Below, piece after piece: positions 47,335 through 58,927 of a DNA stretch of 64,000 nucleotides. This DNA is from Oikopleura dioica (lineage: Eukaryota > Chordata > Appendicularia > Copelata > Oikopleuridae): contig OU015569.1 in assembly GCA_907165135.1 (NCBI GenBank), forward strand, positions 2,914,001 through 2,978,000. Direction: 5' to 3'. The notes beneath the pieces were generated by a model. It saw only the letters and a program-made list of their open reading frames with translations, was not told the DNA's origin and made no database searches. Each line of letters opens with the position of its first letter. Positions within the stretch are counted from its first letter, which is position 1. Both the position numbers and the translations under genes were made by a program.

Positions 47335-50300
47335 ATGCAGTTCGATGGGGAGGCGCATCATCATCCGCAGCACCACCACGCCCACGCTACGGCAGCTCAC
47401 CATATGAACCCGCACATGAGCAACGATGCGATATACGACCGCTTCCGCAAGTTAGGCAATTGGGAGCGGATAGACTTCATGTGCGGCCTGCTCGATCTGT
47501 GTCACCCCTTCGAGGTGCGTTATCTCGGCACGTTTATCGAAGAACTGCGTAGAAAAGACTACGACACGCTGAAAAAGTACGAAGATAAGGCAAACACGGG
47601 GGACAACCCGCCCAAGGACTTTCTCAATCTCGAGGATAAATCTGTTCGTGCTAACTTGGTCATTTCCCTCACTTTATTATCCTCAAAAAACGAGAAAGGT
47701 AAGTTAGAACCACTAACGAGCAGTTTGTTTCATCTCAATCTCAGTCGCTTCGGTTATATTCACTATCCTGCACAATTTCATGGAATCATACATTACCCAC
47801 TACCACAAAGACGGAGCCGCCCTTCAAGAGTACCTTCTCCTGCTGATTCTAGCTGTTTCCCATCCCGCCTTCACTATTGAGCAAAAACAGTGCCTAAGGA
47901 GGCATATAGACAATTTAAGATCGAACGACTCAAAGTAAGCTCATCTCTATCTCCCTAAATCTAACCAGCTGTTCAGTTTTTATCCTTTCCCGAGAGCGTT
48001 GAATGCGCAACAGAACGCGGTGGATAGCATTCACCGTCAGCGATTCAACGACACTAAAGATAATTGCCACGCTACTGCTGCCAAGCTCAGCGAGATAACA
48101 CTGAGAGTGTCCGACTGCGCGAAGAGGCTGCAGGATGGAAGACAAGAGCCACTGATGGAGGACGAGATTATCCTACATATAGACGTCACCTGGAGTGATA
48201 ACCGAAAGAATGAAGTCCTCAGGAGTCTAAACGAAGTTTCCATACTCGAACGAGATATGAGACACGAACTTCTGGGAATGGAAGATATGCAAGGCATGAA
48301 GGAACTCTCTGCTGAGCTGCAGCAGACCTTTTCAGTTTTTAGAGGTTTGATCTTGTACCTTTTGCCCTTGTTACCATCCTCGTTTTAGATATTATTCCAT
48401 CACAGTTCAAAAATGATCCGCCGGCGGACGTTAAAAGCGCGCTGCATAAATTTATCAAGTAAGCTAGCGATGCAGCTTTTCAAAGAAGCTAACGACTTCT
48501 AGTGATTTAACAAAACTGCCTCGCGAAGTCTTGGACCAAATGTACATGCGTCGTTTCTTGGGGCGGATGGATTCGCGGACTGAGCAACAGAGTCGTGGTA
48601 TACAAAATCGAGTGCCAGTGCCGCGAGAGACGGGTGATATCATTGAGGAGCTATCGTCAAATCCTTCGCATCAAACCGAAGAAAGCCAAGTCTACTGGTG
48701 GCTCAAGTTTCACAATATGGACAAATACTTCACATACTTTAAAGGTGCTTGTGGCTTGTTTATTGGTCTTAACACGCAAGGTTCAGATATGAAGCTGAAT
48801 GACTTAGTGACGAATCCAACGGAAGCGTTCCGAAGAAAGAATCGGCAAGAGATGCCAGAGTGGATCAGAACTCGCGTTAAAAACATTATTGCACATACAA
48901 CTAGGTAAATACAAGCATTTGACAAAGAAGTGGGCCAATGAGTGTGTGAAGAAACATTACCGAACGTGGATTTTGAGCTAACCCGGGACGCTTTTCTCTG
49001 ATCGTCTTTTATAAAAGTGTAGATTGCTGATTTTCAATTGAGAGTGCAATGTGTGATTTATTCGCTATTTTTATTTATAAACGCTGCACCCGGCCAGGCC
49101 ATTTAGCTATGCGTTATCCACCCCCATTCATCATCCTCCGAGCCTGCCTGTCTTCTATCAGCCTCCAGGAATGACTTCAAAGGCGTTTTATCGATATTTT
49201 GCGTTGTAGGCAGAGAGAAACAAATCAAGCCTCTTTGTTTAACGGAAAATGAAGTCCTTTGCGCAGCGTTTGATCAGATCGTCCATCCTCAAATTGCCGA
49301 GATATCGATGGGTACTCTCAAATGGGTGCTCGAATAGAAAGTTTTTATAAAGTGTTTATTTTACTTCTTGCATGACGATTTTTGCACCATTAACCCAGTC
49401 CTGAACGGTCTTTCCGGCCGATCTGTATGGCTCCGCCACGTTTAAATCACAATCAGCCAAGAGAGTCCACTAGGGAGTCCTCGCCAAATTTGGAATGGCT
49501 CAAGGAGCAATTGGACATATTTGCGCCGGACGACGAGGAAGTTCACCGTCCCATCGAGAGGATAAATCCCGATTTAGTGCGGGTTGACTTGCCCAAAATT
49601 GACTCGCGGGAGGAAATACTCACACACTCATTGAACCTGACTTTTGGTTCATTACCAAAATTTGATCACAATTTTACTCAAAGGACGACGAGTTCGAGAA
49701 CGCCTCAATCACCCGACCCTGACGATCTAATCTCTCATCGTAAGATCTCATTCAAAAAAATATATATTGAGTGCCTTGTTTAGATTCGGATGACGAGTAT
49801 CAGAATGACCGTAGAAATCACAAGGACAACTTGTTGTCGCACTCGACATCAGCTCCCAACATCGGAAACTACAGGTTACATTTGGGTTTCTGGAGTGAGA
49901 GATCTAATCCAACTACCCCCAGGAGTCGACAAGGCGAAGATTCCTCGGATGAGTCTAGATCGACTTCGCAACAGGACTCGCGCCCGTCGAGCTCCCGTGA
50001 CCAGGACGGTCGAAGAGTCGTCGAAGACGCCGCTCGCCAAATGCCCATGATGAACGGGCCTCATCCAATGTACAATCCTCTTCATAATCAGCAAAGAAAC
50101 GTTTCCAACGCTGTCCAGCAGCAGCCTCAACAGCAATCCCAACAAGCACAACAGCAGCAACAAGCTCAGCAATCCCAACAAGCTCAGCAAGCTCAGCAAC
50201 AACAAGCTCAACAGCAGCAGGTAGCCCAGCAGCAACAGGCTCAGCAACATCAACAAATGATGGTAAGAAATCTCGAAAGCCTGTCTTTATCACTAATGAT

Positions 50301-51162
50301 GTTTATTTTAGATGGTCCAGAATCAGCAAACTCTAACAGCTTTCCAGCAGGCTCAAGCTCAGGCAGAAGCTGAACGCCACAAGATGAGCGTAAGGGTAAT
50401 TACCATCAGTCCAGTCTTTTAACTGAAATGTAGCAGATGAACCACGCAAGTGATCAAAGTCGGCAAATACCAATCTCCTTCCCGAACGTAGCTGGACAAC
50501 CTGGAATCCCAATGCTTCCTCCACCACTTGTGGGCGGCCACCGCCCTCAGCACATGACAATAAACGGTAGCGTTTATTGTCAATAAGCCCGTCTAAATGG
50601 AGGTTTAGGTTATCCTATGTACGCGATCAATCCTGACGGGCCGAATCTGCCACAGGTGCTCCAGCACCAATTGCAGCAACAAATGCAGCAAATCAGCATT
50701 GACCAGCGGAACCACCCAGGCAACTTCCCAATGCCTTTCCCGCAAATGCCGATGCCGAACTACACACATAACTTGCAGCATCCGCCTACTTCTCAGCCCC
50801 AATCGCAACACATGAGACATCCCTTCTCGGACCCAAGGCATCAGAACAACAGAATTAAGGTACCAAAGTATCCGAACTATTTGGACTGTTGATTAACGCT
50901 ATTCACGTTATATTTATTCAATTGATTCCAAGGCAAAATATAAATCAACTTCCCCGTTAAGCACCAAGGAGGAGGGAAGAAGTCGTCGTGCTATCGATGC
51001 GGCGGGCAAGGACACCAGGCGCAAGACTGTACCGAACAAGTAAGACCCCAAGCCGGGCCCGAGGAAACCGATTACGGACTCAAATTCTCTGCCCAAAACC
51101 CCAATCAGAACCCTCTTGACCGCGTTGAATCTCAGAACCAGCGCAAACAGGTTGAAAATTGA
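47335..51162 (+). CDS. ZCCHC2/ZCCHC14-type protein with CCHC zinc knuckle
   Basis: Vertebrate ZCCHC14 binds RNA hairpins and recruits the TENT4 poly(A) polymerases. The start is His-rich, followed by the family block WERIDFMCGLLDLCHPFEVR and YLGTFIEELRRKDY. A helical middle (47740-48470), a SAM-like region (about 48690-48904), Ser-rich linkers, a long Gln/Ala tract (about 50115-50258) and Pro/Gln-rich exons follow. A final exon carries a CCHC knuckle (CYRCGGQGHQAQDC). The stop is at 51160-51162. The largest intron is about 490 nt (48906-49398). One 42-nt intron (50567-50608) has its donor in a hairpin loop. I do not separate ZCCHC2 from ZCCHC14. Confidence 0.85.
50115..50258 (+). repeat. Imperfect CAA/CAG/GCT repeat encoding a Gln/Ala tract
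   Basis: Mostly CAA, CAG and GCT codons, mixed rather than pure, so probably less unstable than a single-codon run. It encodes about 48 residues of Gln with regular Ala. Confidence 0.85.
50556..50581 (+). promoter_or_regulatory. Perfect 11-bp hairpin enclosing a 5' splice site
   Basis: GACAATAAACG and CGTTTATTGTC flank the four-base loop GTAG. The donor GT is the first two bases of the loop, so one arm is exon and the other intron. Confidence 0.8.
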
Positions 51163-53352
51163 TAAGCCTGGTCGTTGATCGAAAGAAAAATACTGAATCC
51201 AACCATGCCCGATCACCAACTCACAATGTTATGTAACCAAAAAAGAACAAAAAAATGAAAAAAAATCTGCTAAAATCGAGAAAAAAAAGCGAAAATCACT
51301 ACTGCCACTTTTATTCACAACCGAGTTATTAGCGCCATCGAACTGTGGCACATCATTAGGTTAAGTCGGCCTGGACGATTCTCCAGGCTGTGTATTCTTG
51401 TCGAAAGTATTCGAGATTTGCTTCTATTGAAGGACTACGTTAATTTGCTCAATGATGTTACAGCTTATCGGCAACGATAGTGAATTTCTCCTCCCCATTT
51501 ACCTGAACTCCTTTTCCCTCTTTTACTCCTTTAGTTTTTATTCAACTGTCCTGAATGTTCATCCAGCAACGTTATGATCAATTTTATGCTCTCCTTTATT
51601 CAACTTCTCATTTGTCCTGCTCCGCCCCCATTCCGCCTTCCATAGCGATGTGCTATCCAAGGCGCCTCTCGGAAATCGTTATTACTGTCTCGTGATGAAT
51701 CTATTCCGACAAGCGCGAAATATATGAATGATTGGAGTCATTCACCAGCGCCCTCGGTACTCTTCCTTGCTATCAACTTGAAATCCGAAGCTAGCTTTCT
51801 ATAATTCAAATTAACTCCCCGATTCCCGAACTTGTAATTTATGCATCAATCTCTTCTGACGCTGACCAGTTTTATCATCGTATTTGCCGTCGGTTCTAAG
51901 TGATGAAACGTATTTTCACATTTTCCCAAGTTTCCAAAGTGTCCAAAAGTTCACACTTGCATTTCTTTTTTTACAAATTGAAACTGACTAAAAATATAAT
52001 AATCAAATAGCGCATATCTGGTTAAAATGTAAAAAAAACGAAACTGAATTAAAGTCATCTGTTTTCGAGAAAAAGTGGGAAACCCAAAATTTTGAAAGCC
52101 ACAAAAAAAGATGAAAAAGAGTTTCAGGAAAAAGGCTTTTCCCCGGAACTGGGGCGACTGGATGATTTTCTGAAAGGAAAAAATATGGAATAATGAATGA
52201 TGTGTTTTCAAGCAGATGCGTGCTCTATTACCCTTTTTATGTTATCCTGTAAATAATTAATATATTTTATTATTATTATTATGTTGATGCCGATTTTAAA
52301 AGTGGCACAAGTCGCGTTATTATTCTTTAACTCTTCGGAAATACCCTTTTCGAGCAAGTGCACTCCTGAATCCTAATTTTCGCTACTTTTGCTAAAAACG
52401 AAGAAATAAGAAAAAAAGAACAAGTCGGAATTCGTGAGCCAGGAAGTTGCCATTTCATGTTTTCGAGTTCTAGCGCAGGGCTCGGCAATCTGATCTGACT
52501 CAGGACCTGTTTCATGAGTTTTTGCACGTTTCCTGAGTGCCTGATGAAAATAGACCCTATTTTTGAGCTAGATCTAAGTCCTGAGTAAAATTCCAAGTCA
52601 GATTACTCTGACCTGAGTTCTGAGTCAGGTTGCCGAGCCCAGATTCCGACTTGCGAAGTTCATTTTCTGGATTCACTAGTTTTGCCAATGTCATGTATTT
52701 CCCAATTTTTTGTTAATATTTTCGACATGTATTTTCTATTATACAAAGTTTAACAAAAATGTAAAAAAACTTCAAAAAAATAAAAAAGTGAAAACGCTCA
52801 ACGCGGTGAACAAAATTCAAAACGTAAATTACTCTAGTACTGTTGATTGCAACTTACACGTTACAGTATTTGTCCAGTTCGAACTTCGAATTTATAATTT
52901 TACGATTCTTCATGCTTCTCCGATGCACGCTAAAAATTAGGCCTGTGCCAGATCCTCTTTACTGTGATTCTTCTTTAAGCAAATGAAATACATTACAAAC
53001 GTCCCTGACTTTTAGCGTGTGTGTCTTTTAATCCTTTCAATGCCCTGTAGCAACAGCCTTGCTGCTTAATTATTATCTTAAAAATGATCTTTTAAAAAGC
53101 GCCAGTCCATTTCTCCGCGACTCGGCAAAGCTACAAATTATAAAAATTACAAAACTTCTGAAAATCCCAAAAAAATTACAAAATAAATAAAATAAAGTAA
53201 AAATCTTCAAAACAACAAAAACTTCCTTTTCGCTGTATTTCCAGTAAATTGCTTCAGACTGTTTTGCTTGGCAGGAAAGATTCGGAAATGAAATAACCAA
53301 GCCCACTCGCCAATTATTTTTTTTCGCCCGCTCGAGTCAGTAGCTGAGAGAG
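51163..53352. other. Long non-coding stretch downstream of the ZCCHC-type gene
   Basis: AT-rich, probably including a long 3' UTR. It contains an ATT run at about 52265-52281 and repeat copy D. No convincing exon is seen. Confidence 0.5.
52476..52642. mobile_element. Member D of the dispersed family, apparently complete (about 167 bp)
   Basis: The two ends, GGGCTCGGCAA and TTGCCGAGCCC, are perfect 11-bp inverted repeats. Inside them, imperfect inverted CTGACTCAGG/CCTGAGTCAG motifs follow. No target duplication is obvious. Confidence 0.65.
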
Positions 53353-55385
53353 ATGGCACCGCAGTCAAAATCGCAAAATGAGAAGCACAAGATGATCCTC
53401 GCCCAGCTCCTCCAAAAGGAAGAAAACAAGTATTGCGCCGACTGTGGCACCAAATCGCCAAGGTAGCATAAAAACTTTGAAGAGAAAAATAAACGTATTC
53501 GAATTTGCAAGATGGGCAAGCTGGAACTTGGGCATCTTTATGTGCATCCGGTGCTCTGGAATTCACCGAGGAATGGGCGTCCACATCTCCAAAGTGAAAT
53601 CTGTAAATTTAGACACATGGACGCCAGAGCAAATGCAGGTATTACTATCGCCGATTAATAGAGTACAACTAGTTTCTTTTTAGAGCATATGTTCAAAAGG
53701 AAATGAATGGGGGAAGAACTATTATGAGGCGAACTTGGCGTCTTCATTTGCTCGACCAGGTGAGAACTAGTCCTCTAAGCTCTATTGATGATCCTGAGTC
53801 AGGAACCCGAAAAAAGCCGCTTCTGATGCGAATCAGCTCTTTCATGATCCTGACGCAGGTTTCTACCAGTTGGTTTCCGAGCCCAGTCCTTTTCTGCTTG
53901 GCCTAAAGAGTCATCTTTATTATCAACAAAAATAATTTTTTTTTCAAGTAAATGACGACAGCAAAATGGAAAGATTCATAAGAGAGAAGTACGAAAGAAA
54001 AAAGTACTGCGCCTCGAAGCCGCCAGCATTGAACTCTGTCTCACTGTCAACTGCCTCTTCTAGAACTGTAAGTGAAGCTGTTTGTGTTGTGAAACAATGT
54101 CTAAAACGTAGTCAAATCAGCAGAGGCAGCAAGTATCCGTCCCATTGCCAAAGCAGAACGCGACCAGAGACACGGCCACTTCAGGTTAGCCAAAATCAAA
54201 TTAATCAATTTGAAACGCGCTATTTTGTAGCAATTCCAAGAGCGCGAGGGGCCAGATCAGGCGTGACATCCCCAATCGAACAGATTGGCAACGGTATTCC
54301 ACAACAAGCAACTGCCCAGCAAGCCGCTCCCTCGGTAAATTACTGTAAAATCCGTATTATGAATCCAGTATACTTACTTTGGAGCATAATCGATACTTCG
54401 AACGAAACGTCGGTCGTTTCTAGAATGCACTTTTGGCAAGCTCTGTTTTTAGTCGTCCGGCTTTGACGATTTACTTGGACTTGGATCCCCAACACCAGCA
54501 GCTCCAGTTCAAGCCGCCCAGGTTCCCGTCGCGTCTACTCCAAGGTATTCTCTTTCTTTCTATTAGCAGATTATGATATAGCTTGTAGCGCGGCCGATGA
54601 TATCTTCGGTGATTTCACTTCTGCAACTGGCGAGCCAGCTACCAGTGCTCAGCCTGCGGCTGCTGCTCAGCCAGCCGCCGCAGCAGTTGATTCTGGCAAG
54701 AAATCCAATGCAGATATTCTAGCACTGTTTGGAGCGGCCCCTGCTTCAGCTCCTAATCCGATGCAAGGATTTGGAATGAACCAACCCAATCAATTCGGCG
54801 CACCAATGCCCCAACAAGGTGGCTTCCCCCAGCAAGGATTTCAGCAGCAGGCCTTCCCTCAACAAAGCCCTCAAGGATTTATGCAGCAGAGTCCACAAGG
54901 CTTCGCCCAGCAGGCTCAGCCTTTCGGAAACCAAGCTGGCTTCGGTCAAGCTCCTCAGCAACAAGCTTTCAACCCGATGCAAGCTAATCCAATGGGTCAA
55001 CCAATGAATAACATGGGTAAGTCTACAAGTCTGTCAGCGAGTTCAAATTTTAATCAAATTATCAAACAGGCTCCTTCCAAATGGGAAATCAATTCGGCGG
55101 TCAACAACCATCACAAGCTGCCTTCAACGCGGCCAATCCCTTCATGAACTTATCAAATGCAACGCCACAGCAACAAATGTCTACACAAAACTCTCTCGAT
55201 CAAGTAATTATGCATATACTCTCAGCATTGTTCAATCCTTTTTAAAGTTGAACATCGGAATGGGAAATCTGACGACGAAGCAATCGCAGCCAAACTCCAA
55301 CCCTTTTGCATCGATGGATCAAAAGCCAAACCCCTCCGCTGCTCAGAACAGTTTGAATTCTCTCAACATTGACCTTTTCGGGTAA
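53353..55385 (+). CDS. SMAP-type ArfGAP
   Basis: SMAP1/2 are ArfGAPs that regulate Arf6/Arf1 and bind clathrin. The ArfGAP zinc finger is C-x2-C...C-x2-C (CADC, CIRC) with the catalytic Arg in [15 protein letters not shown]. It is followed by the [14 protein letters not shown] helix typical of SMAPs. A clathrin-box-like DDLLGLGSP comes after a Ser/Gln linker, and a long Gln/Pro/Phe/Met-rich C-terminus follows. About ten short introns; the one from about 53761 to 53950 holds repeat copy C. The stop is at 55383-55385. RUS1 follows 446 bases downstream. Confidence 0.92.
53791..53886. repeat. Member C of the dispersed family
   Basis: It contains GATCCTGAGTCAGG, then GATCCTGACGCAGGTTTCTA and GGTTTCCGAGCCCAG, similar in order to copies A and D. 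It is intronic. Confidence 0.6.
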
Positions 55386-55831
55386 TCAATAAGAATGCTT
55401 CAACTTTTCGCCAAAGCAAGCACGCAGTTAAAAATGCTTTCCGTTCATCATTTTTATTTTCCTTTCTAAATCTTCATGTCTGCTTTAATCGAATCTATTC
55501 CCCGTGACCATACTTATCCTTTCGTTTTCTTGAGAAGGTCGTTCTTCTTTCCAGTATATATTCCTTTTTTCCTTCGTTAAAGAGACTCCTTTAGTATCAA
55601 GTACCTTAATGACTAAATGACGAGTGTGCAATTGAATGTTTAGCAAAGTAAGTATTATTTTCGTAAGGTTCTCTACCTGCTATTATCCTCCTCCCGTGTC
55701 GACCATGTAATCGACCATTGGGAGTATTCTTTTTCTACGCTGTTTCCCCGGGAAATCTTCCAAGTTCAAGAAACTATAGTTCATAATTCACTATCTCTTC
55801 ATTTGCCGCGCTTTAGATTGTTCTAAAGTCG
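55386..55831. other. Intergenic between SMAP-type gene and RUS1
   Basis: Pyrimidine-rich 3' flank. An acceptor-like CTTTAG lies about 16 bases before the RUS1 ATG. Confidence 0.45.
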
Positions 55832-57074
55832 ATGTCGGACACAATGATAAGAAACCACGATGGCCGCTTCAAGAATATCGTCAAAGCAACCGATCGCCCC
55901 AAAAGCATCTCTGGCTTCTTTGCCAAGATCTTCCTTCCAAAGGACTATCCCAGATCCGTGTCTGAAGACTACACCCGATACCAAATCTGGGACTCGGCAC
56001 AGGCGTTATGCTCATCCGTCACTGGGGCTTTGGCGATTCATTCCGTATTCCAAGGTATAAATGAGTCTCTTCTCAAGAAGATTTGAGTATTTCCATCTCT
56101 TCAGGCATCGGAGTTGGTGACAGTCACGCTTCCTCTCTCTCCGCCACGACTAACTGGATTGTTCGGGATGGAATAGGCAAGATCGTTTCGATCTCTTTCG
56201 CCTACTACAAAGGGTCTCAAATTGACGCCGATTGTAAGCGCTTCCGGCTCTTCGCTGATGTCGTCAATGATGTGGCCCTAACATTGAACATTATCTCTGC
56301 TGTTTTGCCACCAGGAGTTCGACCGTACATTTATTGTATCACCTCTTGCTGCTGGGCGCTCGTTGGTGTCGCTGGCGGCTGCTCACGGACCGCAATGACA
56401 ATTCATCAGGCGCGACGGGATAATGCTTCCGATGTTCAAGGTAATCTTATTTTATTTTACGGCTGTCTCGAATAAGCTGGTATTCAGCAAAGGACCAAAG
56501 CCAAGAAACACTCGTTGGACTAGTTGGACTTGTATTCAGCTACTTTCTTGTCCCTCTGGTAACGACGACCGTGTTCAATTCGTGCTTGACTTTTGTCGCG
56601 TTCACCTTTCTGCACATCCTCTTCAACTGGCTGGCAGTTAGGTCGTTGAATATGGATGTATTCAACGTCACTCGTGTGCGAATTCTCATCGCACACTACT
56701 TGAAGACCTGTGATATCATCTCTATCCCGGAGATAAATGAACAAGAGCCAATAATTATGAACTATCCACAAACCGCCGAAATAATTGTTGGAGCAGTGTA
56801 TAACCCACGCAACCAGATCTATTTCGAAAACAACTCTGGTTTTGTATCAAGGAAAAGGTCACGCTCATTTTACTATTATCATCACTGTCTGAAAGACGCT
56901 TGTCTTGCATACTAACAAATACTTACTTTTACGTGGCGATGTTTTATTTGCTTGTCCCTTCTTCAAAGATCGTACGACGAAGGACGACCCATTCTTGTCC
57001 ATCTCTTCGAAGAGAATACCAGCGACGAGCTTTTGAGCTCGTCGCCTCAGCCGCTTACCTGGAACGCGATATAA
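55832..57074 (+). CDS. RUS1: RUS1 family protein (DUF647, C16orf58)
   Basis: RUS (root UVB sensitive) proteins are conserved multi-span membrane proteins of unclear function. The DUF647 core is present: FLPKDYPRSVSEDYTRYQIWD, then GVGDSHASSLSATTNWIVRDG and later NDVALTLNIISAVLP, with several hydrophobic segments. Four exons join in frame. The last junction gives a C-terminus ending at TAA 57072-57074. A second frame stays open to 57187 and also looks protein-like after a palindrome at 57023-57044, so the C-terminus is uncertain. Confidence 0.88.
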
Positions 57075-57378
57075 AACCGAATGTCCACAAGATCAAGTCG
57101 CTCAAAGACAAAGTTGTATGCGCCAAGTACAACCTAGAGCGAAATCATTTCGCTCCCAACCGACATAGAGTCCTCAAGCTCCACTAATTTTCAAGAACAT
57201 TTCCAAAATATTTATTTTTATCTTCTGTACTAGTATAGCTAAAGCACATCTGTAGCCAATTTTGCTCCAAGCGTTCGTTAATTTATTTATTGATAAGTTC
57301 TGTTAGTTCAATCTTTTTTCAAAAATGACACTGTCGAGTAGTATTTTAAATTGCTATTCAATAACGATTTGCGTTTAG
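57075..57378. other. Intergenic between RUS1 and CHMP7
   Basis: Contains the possible alternative RUS1 C-terminus (open to 57187). TTTAG directly precedes the CHMP7 ATG. Confidence 0.45.
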
Positions 57379-58727
57379 ATGCGCCTGAGTCAAATTGACT
57401 GGCCACAAGATCCCGCAAGATGTTCGTTTCTGTGTACTCGTCTCAAGGAGCGCGAAGCAAACCCGATTTCCTTCGATAATAAAGGTAAAAATAGTGGATA
57501 AGAAAAAGGAAATCGATCATCATTTTTTAGTTAAATTCTGGTCGGATATATTCGCATGCTATTGTGTGGAATTGCTAGCACTCTCCTTCGATATCGACGA
57601 TATGAAGAACTTTGTTCAGAGATTAGATGAAAACGTGGAATCATTCGTGCCAGTCTGCCTGGATCAAATCCTGGAAGTGGCCGCTTGCAAATGCATAAAA
57701 AAGGTTGACTACGAGAAAAATCTTTCCTGGGGATCGTGGACCATGTCAATCATCTCTTCTCCGGTTTCGGCCATGTCTAGATTCAGGTACCATTGATAGA
57801 GATACATAGAGGTTCAATTTCAAAATTGTTTAGTCCGATTCGAAAGAAGGAAAAAGAATTCTACGTGCACATTGAATACGTCGAAAAAGTAGCGGAAGAG
57901 ATAGAGGAGACATGGCGCATCCAGGCGAGCATTCAATCCGATCTTCACATTTTGTCGTGGAAAGAAATGGCCAACGAAGAGAACCATTTGATCAGGCACG
58001 CTTCCGACGTGCCGCTGCTCTGCAAATTACGAAAAGATCTGTATTGCGACGAGGAACTTCAGTTGGTCAAGATCGACGAGCAGCCGCAGCCCGACGAAGC
58101 TGCCTGGCCGAAACTGAGGGCGCTGCTCGACGAGCAGTCCGACGTAGCGGAACGGCAGACTCAGATCATCACGGAGAAGTCGGGGAAGCTGCGCGCCAAA
58201 ATCCGAGCGCGAGAAGACAAGCAAGGCCAGTTGAAATTGCTCAAAGAAAAGAAGCTGGCCGAGAAGGCGCAGCAAATGACCTGGGACAGAGTTAATAAGC
58301 TTGTCGATATACTGGACGCGTACAGATCGAACCTCACCAATAAAAAAGGTAGGAACGAGTAAAAGAAGAGTCTGAATGAATTTTAGTTATTGATGTGATG
58401 AACGAGGCTAACGAAGGAATGAAGCGGGTGAAAAAGGAAATGCCCGACATAGAAGACGTCCATAAACTTCTGGACGACATCGAGGACCATCAAGACGATC
58501 TACACGAAGTTCAAGAAGCCATCGCTCGAGATCTGTCCTCGGCGAGCGAAGAAGAGCTCGAAAAGGAGCTCAATCAAATTCTGCGAAACCCGCAGACGCA
58601 CCGCGACTCGCTCGATGAGAACGTCGATGATCTCCTCAAAGGGCTCACCATCTCCAGCCACATTCCAAAAAGCTCTCCGAAGTACCAATATCCGTCTCCA
58701 TATATTGAATCCCAGCTTTTACCTTGA
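57379..58727 (+). CDS. CHMP7: Charged multivesicular body protein 7 (ESCRT-III/ESCRT-II hybrid)
   Basis: CHMP7 recruits ESCRT-III to the reforming nuclear envelope through LEM2. The N-terminal winged-helix half is divergent but keeps the start (NPISFDNK, then VKFWSDIF) and a Trp-rich membrane-binding-like segment (SWGSWTMSI). The C-terminal half is a SNF7-type helical domain with acidic C-terminal EEELEKELNQIL, the form seen in CHMP7 and CHMP4/6. Introns are short GT-AG. The ATG directly follows TTTAG, a likely trans-splice acceptor. DNAI1 starts 200 bases downstream. Confidence 0.85.
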
Positions 58728-58927
58728 TGGATAAGACAAGCTTATTTTTGCATTTTTAATATATTCAATACAGTTTCATACTCTCAATTCAAAATCAACG
58801 AGAAACTGGCCCGAGCCAGATTTCTTTCCCGTGTTTTGTGTTTTTTATTTGCAGGCATGTCTCTAGAATCGATATTTTGAGCAATTGTTGTTTCCTCGCA
58901 GTCATATCACTTCAGTTTTAAGTCAAT

